Notes: generated from the letters alone by a model not told the origin. Shown: positions 37,155 through 46,570, counted from the first letter of the stretch. The stretch is DNA of 64,000 nt from Thermocatellispora tengchongensis (GCF_014202315.1 NZ_JACHGN010000013.1:248001-312000); one strand, 5' to 3'. Program-made: numbers and translations.

Positions 37155-37502
37155 TCACGCCGGTGCCGCCGCGCCGGCGCGCTCGGCCAGTGCGTCCAGC
37201 ACCTCGACGTGCTCGGCCGGGACCGTTACCTCCAGCGCCAGACCGCCGTCGGCGATGGTCAGGGTGAAGGTGAAGAAGGAGCAGCAGCCGTTCTCCCGCG
37301 CGGCCAACTCGGCGGCCCGGGCGGCGTGCTCCGGGCCGAAGACGAGCTCCAGCCGCAGCCGCGTCGGCGCGAGCCGCACGACCGTTTGCACCGCGTCGGC
37401 GAACAAGGCGTCGAACTCGGCCACCCGCAGCGGCTGCTCGGCGGTGGGCAGAGTGCACGCGGAGGGAGCCCACCCCAGGTCAAGGGCGACGTTCTGTGTC
37501 AT
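37155..37502 (-). CDS. Conserved mer/ars-operon protein with ENGCCSFF motif
   Basis: 115 residues, first gene of the metal cluster. It has CTLPTAEQPLRVAEFDALF at the N-terminus and ENGCCSFFTFTL in the middle, whose paired cysteines may bind metal. I remember similar small proteins in actinobacterial metal-resistance operons, but no defined activity. ATG 37502 lies only 8-9 bp from the predicted -10 element, so the message is probably leaderless. Confidence 0.65.
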   Translation of the reverse strand: MTQNVALDLGWAPSACTLPTAEQPLRVAEFDALFADAVQTVVRLAPTRLRLELVFGPEHAARAAELAARENGCCSFFTFTLTIADGGLALEVTVPAEHVEVLDALAERAGAAAPA

Positions 37503-37509
37503 ACCTCGA

Positions 37510-37540
37510 CGGTAAACCTGTACCTAGGTACCGGATGCAA
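37510..37540 (-). promoter_or_regulatory. MerR-type promoter with perfect palindrome between -35 and -10
   Basis: Read leftwards: TTGCAT (37540-37535), an 18-19 bp spacer containing the perfect 12-bp palindrome GTACCTAGGTAC (37520-37531), then TTTACC (37516-37511). The long spacer is the hallmark of promoters that MerR proteins activate by twisting the DNA. It drives the 37502-35847 operon. Confidence 0.75.
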
Positions 37541-37595
37541 GTCCTGCGGCCGGCCGGTTCTCCCACCGCAAGAACCCGACCGCCGGGGGATTCGC

Positions 37596-37815
37596 TCAGG
37601 CCGCGGTGAGGTCGAGCCGGGTGTCCATGTCCAGCCGGAACCGGCCGTAGGGGTTCAGGTGAGCCCAGAACAGCGGGCTGAGCGCACGCCGGTCCTCCTC
37701 CGTCAGCTTGCCGGCCCACTGCGGATCTCGCAGAACGGCCTGAAGGAGCTGGGCCAGCACCCTCCACCAGCGTCCACGCGCTGATCAGCTCATCCTGTTC
37801 CCAGTCGGTACGCAC
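37596..37815 (-). mobile_element. Internally deleted Tn3 transposase remnant
   Basis: The first codons (GTG 37815, RTDWEQDELISAWTLVE) are the N-terminus of a Tn3-family transposase. In another frame it runs straight into the extreme C-terminus (LTEEDRRALSPLFWAHLNPYG) and a stop at 37596. About 900 codons are missing. It flanks the metal-resistance operon and may mark the transposon that brought it. Confidence 0.7.
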
Positions 37816-38341
37816 CTCGGAGCTCCTCCCCAGACCGGCGCTATCAGCGGCCCGATCACCATGGAGGAGCTCGAAGGGGTTACCGGAAGGTATGCACTAC
37901 CTGAGATAACTACGTGACTGGAACCGATAACTAACTCTTCGCATATCCCTCATTGACCCTCAGGACTGGCCGGGGTGGCGGCTCGCCGTAGCTATAGGAG
38001 GTCCAGGCCGTCGTGCCCGAGACCATCGGCGATCCAGGTGGCGAAGCGCTGCGGATGCCGGGAGATCTTGGCGGTGACCTCCAGCGAGCGGACCCCGCGC
38101 ACGGCCAGATCGAGGTGGCGCTCGATCCAGGCGGGCAGGCTGTCGTCGGCCGAATCGAGCCGGTCGGGGAGCCCGACCACCTTTCGTGAAGTGATTTCGG
38201 CGCGATCCGGTCCGGCGTGCGGGGACGCCGAGCTGGGGGTGGGGGACGGCATGGGCCAGGTTACTTAACGGAAGGGTGGTTTCCTGAAGAGAACTGGCGG
38301 CCCTGGGAAGAGGTGGCGGGCGTTGGCCATCCGAAGTTTGG
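37816..38341. other. Non-coding stretch without clear features
   Basis: An 86-codon frame on the minus strand (38252-37992) has no recognisable domain and no ribosome site. I see no RNA gene or repeat here. Confidence 0.4.
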
Positions 38342-38911
38342 TCATAGGGGGCGGCGCAGCCCGTCCAGTACGAGGGTGATGACGTCGTCGGCCTCGGCCC
38401 GCCAGTTGGGACGGTCATGGGCCGCGCCGATGCCGTGCAGCGCCATCATCACGGCACCGGCACCCACGTCGTCGCGAACGGCGCCGTCCCGCACGGCGGC
38501 GGCCACCAGGTCGGTGACAGCTTGCTCCAGTGCCCGGCTGCCCTTGGCGAGGGTACCCGAGCGATCGGCCATGAGCGTGGCCAGCGTCCGGGCCAGGCCC
38601 TCGTGGGCGGCTATGTGGTCGACCATGCCGCGCAGGAAGGTCGCCAACGCCTCTGCCGCGGGCAGTGTGGCCTGTAGCCGGCGGGCGCGGTCGCACAGCG
38701 CGGCGACTTCCCCGTGGTAGACCGCCTCGGCCAGTGCTTCCCGGGTGGGGAAGTGGCGGTACAGCGTGCCGGTGCCCACCCCGGCCAGGCGAGCGAAGTC
38801 ATCGAAGCGCAGGTCGAAGAAGTCGCCGGCGTCCAAGATCTCCCTGGCCTTGGCGAGCAGGGCCTCGCGGTTGCGCCGGGCGTCGGCCCGCAGCGGCTTG
38901 TCGGCGGTCAT
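38342..38911 (-). CDS. TetR-family repressor
   Basis: 189 residues from ATG 38911. The HTH reads LRFDDFARLAGVGTGTLYRHF, close to the well-known TetR subgroup controlling oxidoreductases, with a C-terminal all-helical domain. It is divergent from the ketopantoate-reductase-like gene, and the 91-bp gap holds two identical palindromes that are almost surely its operators, so it should control both genes. A 43-codon upward extension of the frame crosses the operators and is not used. Confidence 0.88.
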   Translation of the reverse strand: MTADKPLRADARRNREALLAKAREILDAGDFFDLRFDDFARLAGVGTGTLYRHFPTREALAEAVYHGEVAALCDRARRLQATLPAAEALATFLRGMVDHIAAHEGLARTLATLMADRSGTLAKGSRALEQAVTDLVAAAVRDGAVRDDVGAGAVMMALHGIGAAHDRPNWRAEADDVITLVLDGLRRPL

Positions 38912-38932
38912 GCGCTCCCTCGCGTTGACAAC

Positions 38933-38975
38933 TGGAGATGACCTCCATATTTTCGGAAAGTGGAGATGACCTCCA
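38933..38975. promoter_or_regulatory. Two identical palindromic operators
   Basis: TGGAGATGACCTCCA occurs at 38933-38947 and again at 38961-38975 (arms TGGAG/CTCCA, centres 28 bp apart, on one helix face if near 10.5 bp per turn). They lie in the divergent promoter region of the tetR and reductase genes. Confidence 0.8.
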
Positions 38976-39002
38976 AATCGATCGTACCCCACGAGGTGCA
39001 GC

Positions 39003-39968
39003 GTGAAGATCCTGATGTTCGGCCGAGGCGTGATCGCCACCGTCTACGGCTGGGCCCTGCAACGGGCCGGGCATGACGTCGAGTTCTACGTCCGGCCGGG
39101 CCGCGCCGCCACGTACGGAGACGCGGTGGATCTCAACCTGCTCGATACGCGGCGCCGGGTGTGGGGGCAGCGCGTCGTCGAGAAGTGGCCGGTGCGCTAC
39201 CGCGAGGCGCTGGAGCCGGACCACGACTTCGACCTGATCGTGCTCAGCGTGCCGCACCACCGCCTTCCGGAGGCGACGGCCTTCCTGTCCCCGCGTGTCG
39301 GCCAGGCCACAGTGCTGGTCTTCGGCAACATCTGGACCGAGCCGCTGGCCGCGATCGGCGCACTCCCGCCCGACCAGATCGCCTGGGGCTTTCCCCAGGC
39401 CGGTGGCGGTTTCGGCGCGGACGGCGTGCTCCGGGGGGCGCTGCTGCCGTCGGTCATCTTCGGCACCCTCGGCCAGCCCCCGACCGACCGGGAGCGGGCC
39501 GTGCGCCAGGCGTTTCGCGACGCCGGGCTCCGGATTAAGGAGCAGCCTGACATCCGCGGCTGGCTGTGGGTCCATTTCGTGTCGGATGCCGGCCTGTCCT
39601 CGCAGGGCCTGCGGCTGGGTTCCCTGTCCAAGCTGGCCGGGGCAACGGGCGACCTGCGCGAGGCGCTGCTGGCCGGCCGCGAACTGCTGCCGCTCCTCAC
39701 GGCGCGCGGCCTTGACCTGCGACGCCACCGGGGCGGTGTGCTGCTGTTCCGGGCGCCCACCTGGCTGACGGCCCCCGCGCTCGCCTGGCTGACTGCTCAT
39801 GTCGCGCTTGCGCGCGTGAGTCTTTCGGCGCACTCCGACCCCGACGCCGAGGAGCCGCGTGAGATCTGCCGAGACACCCTGGCCGAAGCACGACGGCTGG
39901 GCATCTCGGTACCGCGACTGGAAGCGGCGGAACCGAACTTCGCCCGTGAGGGGACGGGTCGAGTCTGA
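39003..39968 (+). CDS. Ketopantoate reductase (ApbA/PanE)-like oxidoreductase
   Basis: NAD(P)-dependent reductase fold. It has an N-terminal Rossmann start MKILMFGRGVIATVYGWAL (the usual GxGxxG is changed to GRGVIA), then VEFYVRP and FDLIVLSVPHHRLPEA. The helical C-terminal domain with a catalytic-type Lys/Asn set is only loosely conserved. The 321-residue length is normal. GTG 39003 follows ACGAGG. It is the likely target of the divergent TetR. True pantothenate synthesis is unlikely; these regulated paralogues usually act on unknown small molecules. Confidence 0.7.
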   Translation: MKILMFGRGVIATVYGWALQRAGHDVEFYVRPGRAATYGDAVDLNLLDTRRRVWGQRVVEKWPVRYREALEPDHDFDLIVLSVPHHRLPEATAFLSPRVGQATVLVFGNIWTEPLAAIGALPPDQIAWGFPQAGGGFGADGVLRGALLPSVIFGTLGQPPTDRERAVRQAFRDAGLRIKEQPDIRGWLWVHFVSDAGLSSQGLRLGSLSKLAGATGDLREALLAGRELLPLLTARGLDLRRHRGGVLLFRAPTWLTAPALAWLTAHVALARVSLSAHSDPDAEEPREICRDTLAEARRLGISVPRLEAAEPNFAREGTGRV

Positions 39969-40127
39969 ATCCATCGATGTTGTCGGTCCCGGTGGTCCAT
40001 CGCGGTTGCTTGGTCCGCCGCATCCCAGAGCCGAAGCCGGTCGCACCGGTCGACCGACTGCCGTTCACACACGGCCTTTCGCTGTCCAGCCTCTATCGCC
40101 TGTCCGTGACGTCGTGGAAGGAAAATC

Positions 40128-40515
40128 ATGACTACCGCCGAGAAGCACGAGTTCCCCATGGCCCGTACGTGCCCGTTCGCGCCGCCGCCGGCGTACGAAG
40201 AGATCCGCGAGGAAGAGCCGGTCTCGCGGGACCTCGTGCGCCAGGCCCTGCGCATGCGTCCCGACCGCCTGGTGGTGGGCGAGGTAGGGGAGCGGAGGTG
40301 GTAGACCTCCTGGCGGCGCTCAACACCGGCCACGAAGGCGGCTGCGGCACCTGCACGCCAACACCGCGGCCGACGTCCCAGCCCGCTTGGAGGCTCTGGG
40401 CTGTGCCGCCGGCCTGAGCGGGCAGGCCGTGCACAGCCAGCTGGCCGCGGCGCTTGACGTGGTGATCCATCTGACCCGCGGCCGTCAGGACGGCAGGCGC
40501 CGCCCCCTTGCCGCC
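40128..40515 (+). pseudogene. Chimeric scrap: cytochrome P450 N-terminus joined to a CpaF/TadA ATPase piece
   Basis: The first 32 codons (ATG 40128, then FPMARTCPFAPPPAYEEIRE) are the typical start of an actinobacterial P450. At about 40225 the sequence becomes the Walker-B/His-box segment of a TadA/CpaF secretion ATPase (VRQALRMRPDRLVVGEV). After two frame changes it continues VVDLLAALNTGHEGG and ANTAADVPARLEALGCAAGL. Both source genes are otherwise absent. This is a deletion junction, not a working gene. Confidence 0.65.
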
Positions 40516-40829
40516 GGTGGTGGGCCCACCACAACCGCCGACTCCGCCGCACCTGCGTGAACATCGTCAGCTCTAGAGCACACCCATCGCGGCCGTGCGG
40601 CACGCTGGGCGGGGCCGTGTGATCGCCCTGGTCAGCGGCATGACCATCCCTTTCTCTCGTACTTGGTCTGCCCCCGTAGAACGCGATCCCGTCGACGACG
40701 GCGGCGTGCGGCTGTTCGCCGACACCTCCTGCAGCATGGCGTTCTGCGCGGGCGCCATGTCGGTGAACCAGCCGCCGGCCGCCGCTGACGACCGTGACCC
40801 GCCGTCTTGCGGCGAGCCGGCGGCCGAGC
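40516..40829. other. Intergenic stretch, no supported gene
   Basis: Short open frames on both strands lack recognisable domains and ribosome sites. I see no repeats or hairpins of note. Confidence 0.4.
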
Positions 40830-43040
40830 TCAGTCCCGCCCGGAGACGGTGTCGGCACGTCGGACAAGCTCCCGGAACCGCTCGCCGAGCTCATCGGTGT
40901 CCAACGCGGCTGCGGAATCCGCCACGCCCTCCCACCACTGCGCCGACGCTACGTCACCGAGGTCGGCCGCCACGGCCGCGGCCACGCCCGCCAGGTGTGC
41001 CTTCGGCCGGTGACCGTCCCGCTGGGGGGCCAGCTCGCCGGCGACGGCGAGCATCACGGCCGCGTCGTCCAGGCGTCCTTCGCCGCGGGCGGCCTGCGCG
41101 CACTCCGCAAGGACCGCGGCCACCGAGAACCCGCTGCCCAGCTCCTGCGCCGTGGCCGCGGCCGCCCGCCAGTGTCGCGCCGCCGCGGACCGGTCCCCGC
41201 GCAGCAGCGCACCGTCACCACGGCCGATGGGCACGTGCACGGCCGCCCACACGTCGCGTTCAACGTCGAGGCGCGTCTTCATGGCGGCCTCTGCCCTGGC
41301 CAGCAGAGCCTCCGAACCATCGAAGTCCTCCAAACGCAGCGCCGCCGCCGACGCGAAGATCGCCGCCTCCGCGGCAAGCGAGGCGTCGTCGATCCGCTCG
41401 GCCAGCCGCATCGCCCGCTCCGCGGTGACGAACAGGTCCGCGGCGACGCGGTTGAACCCGGCGCGCGCCACCAACCAGCGGGCCCTGGCCCGCTCGCTCA
41501 GGGCGTCCTCGTGCAGGCGGTCGGTCCAGGTGAGGCCTTCGTGGCTGTGCCCGGTCATCCACAGCGGCAGCCACACCGACCACAGCAGCTCGGCGGCGTC
41601 GTCGTGCCGGTAGTCGTCGACGAGCTGGTCGAAGCCGAGCCGCAGCACGTGGCGATCGACCTCGACCTGCTCGACCGCCGTCATGTCGCCGTGGCCCCGG
41701 ATCCGCGCACCCTGTTCGCGCGCCGTCCGCAGGGCCCATCGAGCCACACCCCGACGGACCTGTTCCCGGTCGGTCGGTTCGAGTGTTTTCAGCGCGTACC
41801 GGCGGATCGGCTCCAGCAGCCGGAACCGCCCGACCAGCCCCGCGTCGTCGCTGCGGGTGACCAGTGAGTGCTCGATCAGCTCGGCGAGCGCACCCGCCGC
41901 ACCCGCCGCACCCGTCGCGTCCGGCGCAGCGATCGCGTCGACGGTGTCGAGGGAGAAGCTGCCCGGGACCATGGCGAGCCGGGGGAGCAGTCGCCGGGCC
42001 GCAGGGCCGAGCATCCGGCAGCTCCACTCGACGGTGGCCGCCATGGTGCGTTGCCGCGCCGGCAGGTCCCGCGGGCCGGCCACGGGCAGATCCGGCAGCT
42101 GATCGACCCACTTGAGCAGTGCCCGTGGCCCGAGTCGGGCGGCCGTGGCGGCCAGGAGCTCGATGGCCAGTGGCAGCCCGTCGGCCCGTCGACACAGCTG
42201 CGCGACGGCACCGTCGTCCTCGCTCCCGGTGGGCGGTGGCACGCCGGCGGCGGCCAGCCGTTCGTCGAAGAGCCGCACGGCCGCCGCCGGGCCGAGCGGG
42301 GCGATGCGCACTTCACGTTCCCGGCGCACCCGCAGTGGGACGCGGCTGGTGGCCAGGATCACCGCGTCGGGGGATGCCGCCAGCAGCTCGACCAGTTGCG
42401 GGCCGCAGGCCGTCACGCGCTCCAGGTTGTCGAGCACGAGCAGGACCGACGCCCCGGCGAGGTGCGCGGCGAGGCCGGTCACCGTGTCGGCGTGGGATCC
42501 CGCGGCGCGGGCCACGACGGCGACGACGTCGTCGGGATCGGTGACATTGGTCAGGTCGGCGAAGTACACGCCGCCCGGGTGATCGGCGGCCACCATATCG
42601 GCAGCCACCAGCGCGACGGTGGTCTTGCCCACCCCGCCCGGGCCGGTGAGCGTCACCAGCCGGCCCCGCGTGGTGCGCAGGGCGGCGACGATCTCGGCGA
42701 CCTCGTCGTCCCGCCCGAACACCGGGACGGCAGGAGGTGACGGCCGGTGGGGCGTCAACGTGCGGGGCGGCATTTCGAGGGCCCCGTCCCCGGCCCGGCC
42801 CAGGGTGGACAGCAACGCTATGCGGTCGGCGTCGCGGAGCTGCAGCGCCGAGGCCAGCGACCGCACGGTGTGCGGCTGCGGCTGGGTCCGCCGCCCGCGT
42901 TCTAACGCGCTGACCGCGTCGACGGACAGTCCGGCGGCGGCGGCCAGCTCCTGCTGGGTCAGCGACCTGGCCTCCCGCAGGTCACGCAGCATGGCCGCGA
43001 AGCTGCTCGTCTTCCGCGCCGGTCTCGACGAATCGTTCAT
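40830..43040 (-). CDS. XRE-type STAND regulator (HTH + NB-ARC + TPR)
   Basis: 736-residue signal-transducing ATPase. It has an N-terminal XRE helix-turn-helix (LTQQELAAAAGLSVDAVSALE, about residues 30-50). The NB-ARC domain has Walker A GPGGVGKTT, Walker B SVLLVLDNLE and the RNBS motif VILATSR. A long C-terminal alanine-rich helical repeat region (TPR-like) follows. Such proteins bind a ligand through the repeats and then switch promoters. ATG 43040 is used; the frame continues 26 codons upstream without a better site. It is divergent from the SnoaL/SRPBCC gene across 133 bp, which is the likely control target. Confidence 0.85.
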   Translation of the reverse strand: MNDSSRPARKTSSFAAMLRDLREARSLTQQELAAAAGLSVDAVSALERGRRTQPQPHTVRSLASALQLRDADRIALLSTLGRAGDGALEMPPRTLTPHRPSPPAVPVFGRDDEVAEIVAALRTTRGRLVTLTGPGGVGKTTVALVAADMVAADHPGGVYFADLTNVTDPDDVVAVVARAAGSHADTVTGLAAHLAGASVLLVLDNLERVTACGPQLVELLAASPDAVILATSRVPLRVRREREVRIAPLGPAAAVRLFDERLAAAGVPPPTGSEDDGAVAQLCRRADGLPLAIELLAATAARLGPRALLKWVDQLPDLPVAGPRDLPARQRTMAATVEWSCRMLGPAARRLLPRLAMVPGSFSLDTVDAIAAPDATGAAGAAGALAELIEHSLVTRSDDAGLVGRFRLLEPIRRYALKTLEPTDREQVRRGVARWALRTAREQGARIRGHGDMTAVEQVEVDRHVLRLGFDQLVDDYRHDDAAELLWSVWLPLWMTGHSHEGLTWTDRLHEDALSERARARWLVARAGFNRVAADLFVTAERAMRLAERIDDASLAAEAAIFASAAALRLEDFDGSEALLARAEAAMKTRLDVERDVWAAVHVPIGRGDGALLRGDRSAAARHWRAAAATAQELGSGFSVAAVLAECAQAARGEGRLDDAAVMLAVAGELAPQRDGHRPKAHLAGVAAAVAADLGDVASAQWWEGVADSAAALDTDELGERFRELVRRADTVSGRD

Positions 43041-43173
43041 GAGCTGAATTATGCTCGCCAGCGCCAGGGCGGTGTCCGGGCGTTGTCCGGGCGTTGTCCG
43101 GTTGCCGGGCAGCACCACCGATCTTCATGCTCGAGAGTGTCAGAACGAACCAGACAGCTAGGAGATCGACGGC

Positions 43174-43977
43174 ATGCTGCCCCAGGCCCTCCACGCTCTG
43201 CGCGAGGCGATCAACTCCCACGTCCCGGAGCGGATCGCCGGCTGCTTCACGGAGGACTACGTGGCCGAACGACCGCTGCGACCGGCCGAGGGGTTCATCG
43301 GTTCCGACCAGGTCGCCGCGAACTGGACGAAGATTTTGGCCGGGCTGCCCGACCTGCAGGCCGAGATCCTGCGCCACGCCCAGAACGGCGACGAGCTGTG
43401 GTCGGAGTGGGAGATGCGAGGTACCGCCCCGACCGGGGCGACGGTGGTGCTGCGCGGCCCGGTGGTGCTCACCACCCGCGACGGACGGATCGCATGGGCT
43501 CGGTTCTACCCCGACCCGGTCACCATGGCCGGCCCGACCCACACCACCGTCTCCCGGGTGCTGGACGCCCCGGCCGAACGAATCTTCGCAGTGCTCCGCG
43601 ACCCCCGCCGCCACCCCGAACTCGACGCCACGGGCCTCCTGCGGCAGGCCAGAACCTCCCACCTGATCGACGCCGTCGGCGACACCTTCGTCATGGCAAT
43701 GCACAACGACGAGATTGGCGACTACCTGATCGAGAACCACGTCGTGGCTTTCACCGAGAACCGGGTCATCGCCTGGGCCCCCGGCCAACCGGGTCAGCGC
43801 CCGGCCGGTCACCGCTTCACCTGGAAGCTCATCCCGATCGACGACGGTCACACCGAGGTGACCCAGACCTACGACTGGGCGGCGGTCACCCACCCGGCAG
43901 AGGTGCCTCGCCTGCCGGCCATCTCCGCCGACGAGCTCGACGGGTCGTTGACCCGCCTGGCCGCGGCGGTGGCATAG
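43174..43977 (+). CDS. SnoaL-like/SRPBCC two-domain protein
   Basis: 267 residues in two small-molecule-binding folds. Residues 1-115 are an NTF2/SnoaL-like domain (FTEDYVAERPL, DGRIAWARFY). Residues 120-265 are an SRPBCC/START-like domain (TVSRVLDAPAERIFAVLRDP, WKLIPIDDGHTEVTQTYDW). The polyketide-cyclase and lipid-binding families use these folds, but catalytic residues cannot be assigned. AGGAGATCGACGGC precedes ATG 43174. It is divergent from the STAND regulator and probably controlled by it. Confidence 0.75.
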   Translation: MLPQALHALREAINSHVPERIAGCFTEDYVAERPLRPAEGFIGSDQVAANWTKILAGLPDLQAEILRHAQNGDELWSEWEMRGTAPTGATVVLRGPVVLTTRDGRIAWARFYPDPVTMAGPTHTTVSRVLDAPAERIFAVLRDPRRHPELDATGLLRQARTSHLIDAVGDTFVMAMHNDEIGDYLIENHVVAFTENRVIAWAPGQPGQRPAGHRFTWKLIPIDDGHTEVTQTYDWAAVTHPAEVPRLPAISADELDGSLTRLAAAVA

Positions 43978-44146
43978 GGCCGCCGAAGGACTCGGGCACC
44001 GTCCGTGTACCGGCTGAGGCGACGTTGCGCGACGGTCCTCAATGGTCATGGCGACACAGGGGCCAAGGCCGTTGCGTTCTCGGCTGGTGAGACTGCTGCA
44101 CCCCTGGGTCGAGTGACCGAGTAAGGGTACCTAACGCGGAGATGAC

Positions 44147-44205
44147 GAACGCGACCCCTGATGATCGTCGGTCTAGCCGGTCGATCAAGAACAGGGGCCG
44201 CGTTC
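44147..44205. repeat. Imperfect inverted repeat upstream of the ISAs1 transposase
   Basis: Left arm GAACGCGACCCCTG (44147-44160) and right arm CAGGGGCCGCGTTC (44192-44205) pair with one mismatch, with further pairing (GATCGTCGG/CCGGTCGATC) inside. It may be part of the IS end or a hairpin that limits transposase expression. Confidence 0.5.
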
Positions 44206-45240
44206 GCGTGCCATCATCCCCGATAGACGTGCTCTCCCGCCACTCAGAGCACGTCACCGCAGATCACCCGACTCATCTCCGGGTACGACCCCGGCCTACG
44301 CACCCGGCTCGGCCTCCCGCCCTCCATGCGACTGGCCGCCTCCACCCTGGGACGGCTGCCGGCCCGTCTGGACGGTGACGCCTTCGACACCGCGACCTGC
44401 GGCTACCTCGCCGCGCCGGCCGCCTGCCACCCACCCGAACAGGTGACATCCACCCGACCACCCCTGCTCGGCCTGGCCGTGGACGGCAAGACCCTGCGCG
44501 GCAGCCGCACCCGCGACGGCGCGGCCCACCTGCTGGCCGCCACCCGCCACGACACCCATACCGTCCTGGCCCAACGCCGGATCGAGACCGCAGCAATGAG
44601 ATCCCCGCCTTCACCCCCTGCTGTCCGGGCTGGACCTGGCCAGTACCGTCATCACCGCCGGCGCCCTGCACACCCAGCACGACCACGCCCGGCACATCGT
44701 CGCAGCCGGCGGCCACTACCTGTTCATCGTCAAAGGCGACCAGCCCACGCTCCTGCGCCGGCTCAAGGCCCTGCCCTGGCGCAAGCCGTGTTGAACGACC
44801 GCACCGATGAGCAAGGCCACGGCCGCCGCGAGATCCGACGCATGAAGATCTGCACCGCCCGGCCCGGCCTGCCCTTCCCCCACGCCACCCAGGCCATCCA
44901 GGTCAAACGCCGCCGCACTGACCGCAGAACCGGCAAGACCACCATCGTCACCATCTACGCCATCACCAGCCTCCCACCGGGCCGCACCACCCACGCCCAG
45001 CTCGCCATGCTGATCCGCGGCCACTGGAGCATCGAGGCCCTGCACCACACCCGCGACGTCACCTACCGCGAAGACGCCTCCCGCATCCGCACCGGCACCG
45101 CACCCCGGATCATGGCCGGCCTGCGCAACCTCGCCATCGGCCTGGCCCGCCTGCTCGGCTGGACCAACATCACCTCAGCCACCGACCACTACCTCAGCCA
45201 CCCAGCCGATGGCCTTCACCTACTCGGTCTTACAACCTGA
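44206..45240 (+). mobile_element. ISAs1-family transposase, frameshifted
   Basis: The catalytic landmarks are readable. The N-terminal [20 protein letters not shown] is in one frame. [14 protein letters not shown] carries the first Asp. After a shift near 44600, [15 protein letters not shown] and [15 protein letters not shown] carry the second Asp. After a second shift near 44790, [21 protein letters not shown] carries the Glu. At least three frame changes make it inactive. The end at 45240 matches the usual C-terminus of the family. Confidence 0.85.
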
Positions 45241-45361
45241 GAACGCTTCGGCCCTGTGCTCGGGACGCCGATACCCGGTAACGGATTCTGTCCATGATCG
45301 ATGGAGTTGACCCGCGTCGTCGCTCTGTGACGCCGGCGCGGGTGCGTACCCTCGGTGACCT

Positions 45362-45764
45362 ACGTCGGGATGCCCATGAACACGGCAATGCGCGTCATCG
45401 TGTGGTCGAAGAGGGCGTCCCTGGCGTAGATGGTGTTGTTGAACTGGCCGAACAGTTCGAAGCTCACCATGCCGAACAAGGTCGTCCAGGCGGCTACGGC
45501 GCGGGCCACCATGTCGTCCGGGATGCCGGGCATGATTTCGCGCAGGCGGTCGGCGTCTTTGGGGGCCGAGTTCCGGTGGGGTGAGGGCGCCGGCCTCGTG
45601 CGCGTCGGCGAGTATGCGGCCGTAGACGACCGTGTCGCGGATGGCGGCGGGGATGGTGTCGTCGGGGGCCTGGTAGCCGGGCACGGGGGAGCCGTACAGC
45701 AGCGCGTACTCGTGGGGGTGGGCGAGGGCCCAGGTGCGGACGGCGCGGCAGCATGCCAGCTAGA
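45362..45764 (-). pseudogene. TetR regulator, C-terminal half only, frameshifted
   Basis: The minus strand reads VRTWALAHPHEYALLYG and PVPGYQAPDDTIP and then, after a shift near 45570, MPGIPDDMVARAV, LFGMVSFELFGQF and a TGA stop. This is the C-terminal ligand domain of WHG-type TetR proteins. The DNA-binding half is missing; the break at about 45764 coincides with the left end of the IS982 remnant, which probably interrupted it. Confidence 0.7.
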
Positions 45765-45829
45765 CGAGTAAGTCCTAACTCGCTGCGGGGTGGAGGGCGG
45801 AAATCACGAAGGGTGTTGACGATCGGTAC

Positions 45830-46570
45830 GTGACTACGGACCTCAACACCCTTCTCACCGCACTGTACGTGACAATCGACGACTGGCTAGGCCGGCCACC
45901 CCGCCTGGGACGCCCACCCAAACTGACCGACGCCGAACTGCTCACCCTCGCGGTAGCCCAAGCACTGCTCGGCATCCACTCCCACACCCGATGGCTGCGC
46001 TACGTCCCCGCCCACCTGCCCGCCGCCTTCCCCCACCTGCCCGGCCAATCCGGCTACAACAAGCGCCTGCACAAGGCCCTGCCCCTGCTCAAACACGCCA
46101 TCCGGGCCCTGGCCCGCGACACCGACCTCTGGCACGACCCGGTATGGGTGGTGGACTCCACGCCCGTCGAATGCGGCCGCTCACGCCCCACCACCCGCCG
46201 CTCGAACTGGCCGGCTGGGCCGCCACGGCTACTGCCGCTCCCACTCCCGCTGGTTCTGGGGCCTGCGCCTGAACCTGATCTGCACCCCCGCCGGACTGCC
46301 CATCACCTGGGCCCTGGCCACCCCGAACATCGACGAGCGCCAGGTGCTGATGGCCATCTGCGACCACGACCCCGCTCTGCTCATCGAACGCCCCGGCCTG
46401 CTCATCATCGCCGACAAGGGCTACATCTCCGCCGACTGGACGCCTTCCTGGCCGAGCGCGGTGTGCGGCTGCTGCGCCCGTCCTACCGCAACCGCACACC
46501 CCGCCCCGGTGAGCACCTGCTCAAGCCGATCCGCCAGCTCATCGAATCGGTCAAGGACACTTGGCTGACC
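45830..46570 (+). mobile_element. IS982-family transposase, frameshifted and truncated
   Basis: It begins normally (MTTDLNTLLTALYVTIDDWL and LTDAELLTLAVAQALLG), then VWVVDSTPVECGRSRPT with the first Asp. It shifts frame near 46205, giving ICTPAGLPITWALA and LLIIADKGYIS with the second Asp. It returns to the first frame near 46440 (FLAERGVRLLRPSYRNRTPRP). The final Glu region stops at IESVKDTW; the usual last 50 codons and the right end are missing. Confidence 0.85.

Noticed and set aside
37992-38252. 86-codon minus-strand frame as a gene
   Set aside because: No ribosome site, no domain and no conserved neighbour arrangement; could be a recombinase scrap but not supportable.
45294-45771. Plus-strand frames over the TetR fragment
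   Set aside because: The minus strand carries recognisable TetR C-terminal motifs; the plus frames are shadows.
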